15,967 bases of DNA, from the NCBI GenBank assembly GCA_964502145.1, contig CAZCVI010000124.1, positions 1 to 15,967 of the forward strand. Reading direction: 5' to 3'. The stretch comes from CAZCVI01 sp964502145. GTDB lineage: Bacteria; Acidobacteriota; Aminicenantia; UBA2199. The position numbers and the translations under genes were made by a program. The notes under the pieces are model-generated. The model was not told the DNA's origin. It ran no database searches and saw only the letters and a list, made by a program, of their open reading frames with translations. This document shows positions 15,868 through 15,967 of this stretch, piece by piece; positions within the stretch are counted from its first letter, which is position 1; every line of letters starts with the position of its first letter.

Positions 15868-15967
15868 CATTTTGGAGTGGAATGAGTCATTTTCAAGGGA
15901 CAAGTCTTAAAGTTCAAGGGACAAGTCTTAAAGTTCAAGGGACAAGTCTTAAAGTTCAAGGGACAAG
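15868..15967. repeat. 21-nt tandem repeat running off the right edge
   Basis: A 21-nt unit that starts TTCAAGGGACAAG and ends TTAAAG is repeated perfectly at 15892, 15913 and 15934, with a fourth, cut copy at 15955-15967. Two looser units with CATTTT heads, at 15868 and 15888, lead into it. There are no spacers, so it is not CRISPR. The full extent lies outside the window. Repeated boxes of about 20 bp are typical of IS21-family ends (inference). Confidence 0.9.

Noticed and set aside
15187..15967. CRISPR array
   Set aside because: Units follow one another with no unique spacers, are only 20-21 nt long, and no cas gene is present.

Overview
The window looks like chromosomal DNA from a diderm (Gram-negative-type), moderately AT-rich bacterium, probably from a poorly cultured lineage. 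The reasons are a lipobox-bearing alpha-2-macroglobulin, Sec-exported proteins with Fn3/Ig-like tails, an OPT-family transporter, sigma70-like promoters and classical rho-independent terminators. I cannot name the phylum from sequence alone. No rRNA, tRNA or CRISPR was seen.

Left half (1-6704, + strand): three tandem paralogous genes (355-2547, 3037-4656, 4998-6620) encode secreted, Trp/Gly-rich proteins of an unnamed but recognisable extracellular family. Each gene is its own transcription unit. All three share a promoter layout: a distal half-box, a proximal 16-bp dyad touching the -35, a 17-bp spacer and a -10. Each has a GGAGG ribosome-binding site 4 nt from the ATG and a closely related terminator hairpin. 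The first paralog also carries an Fn3 domain and a C-terminal Ig-like domain that the other two lack. Genes 2 and 3 are nearly identical at their 5' ends, while gene 3 resembles gene 1 in internal blocks, so the cluster may have been shaped by duplication and gene conversion.

Middle (6705-14990, - strand): a 1901-residue outer-membrane-type lipoprotein of the bacterial alpha-2-macroglobulin family with an intact CLEQ thioester motif, preceded by its own promoter. Upstream of it is an OPT-family transporter with its own promoter. A perfect 34-bp palindrome lies between the two genes. The A2M gene converges on the third secreted-protein gene.

Right end (14990-15967): no convincing gene. It holds an inverted repeat, a degenerate array of about 18 units with a 20-21-nt period, a REPIN-like pair of GTAG-headed hairpins, and a perfect 21-nt tandem repeat that runs off the window edge. 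The two arrays resemble repeated transposase-binding sites at the ends of IS21/Mu/Tn7-type elements (inference). This is the least explained part of the window.

Together the left and middle genes suggest a cell-surface, secretion and peptide-uptake setting: three co-regulated secreted proteins, a surface protease-trapping lipoprotein and a peptide or metal-chelate importer. No direct functional link among them is shown by the sequence.
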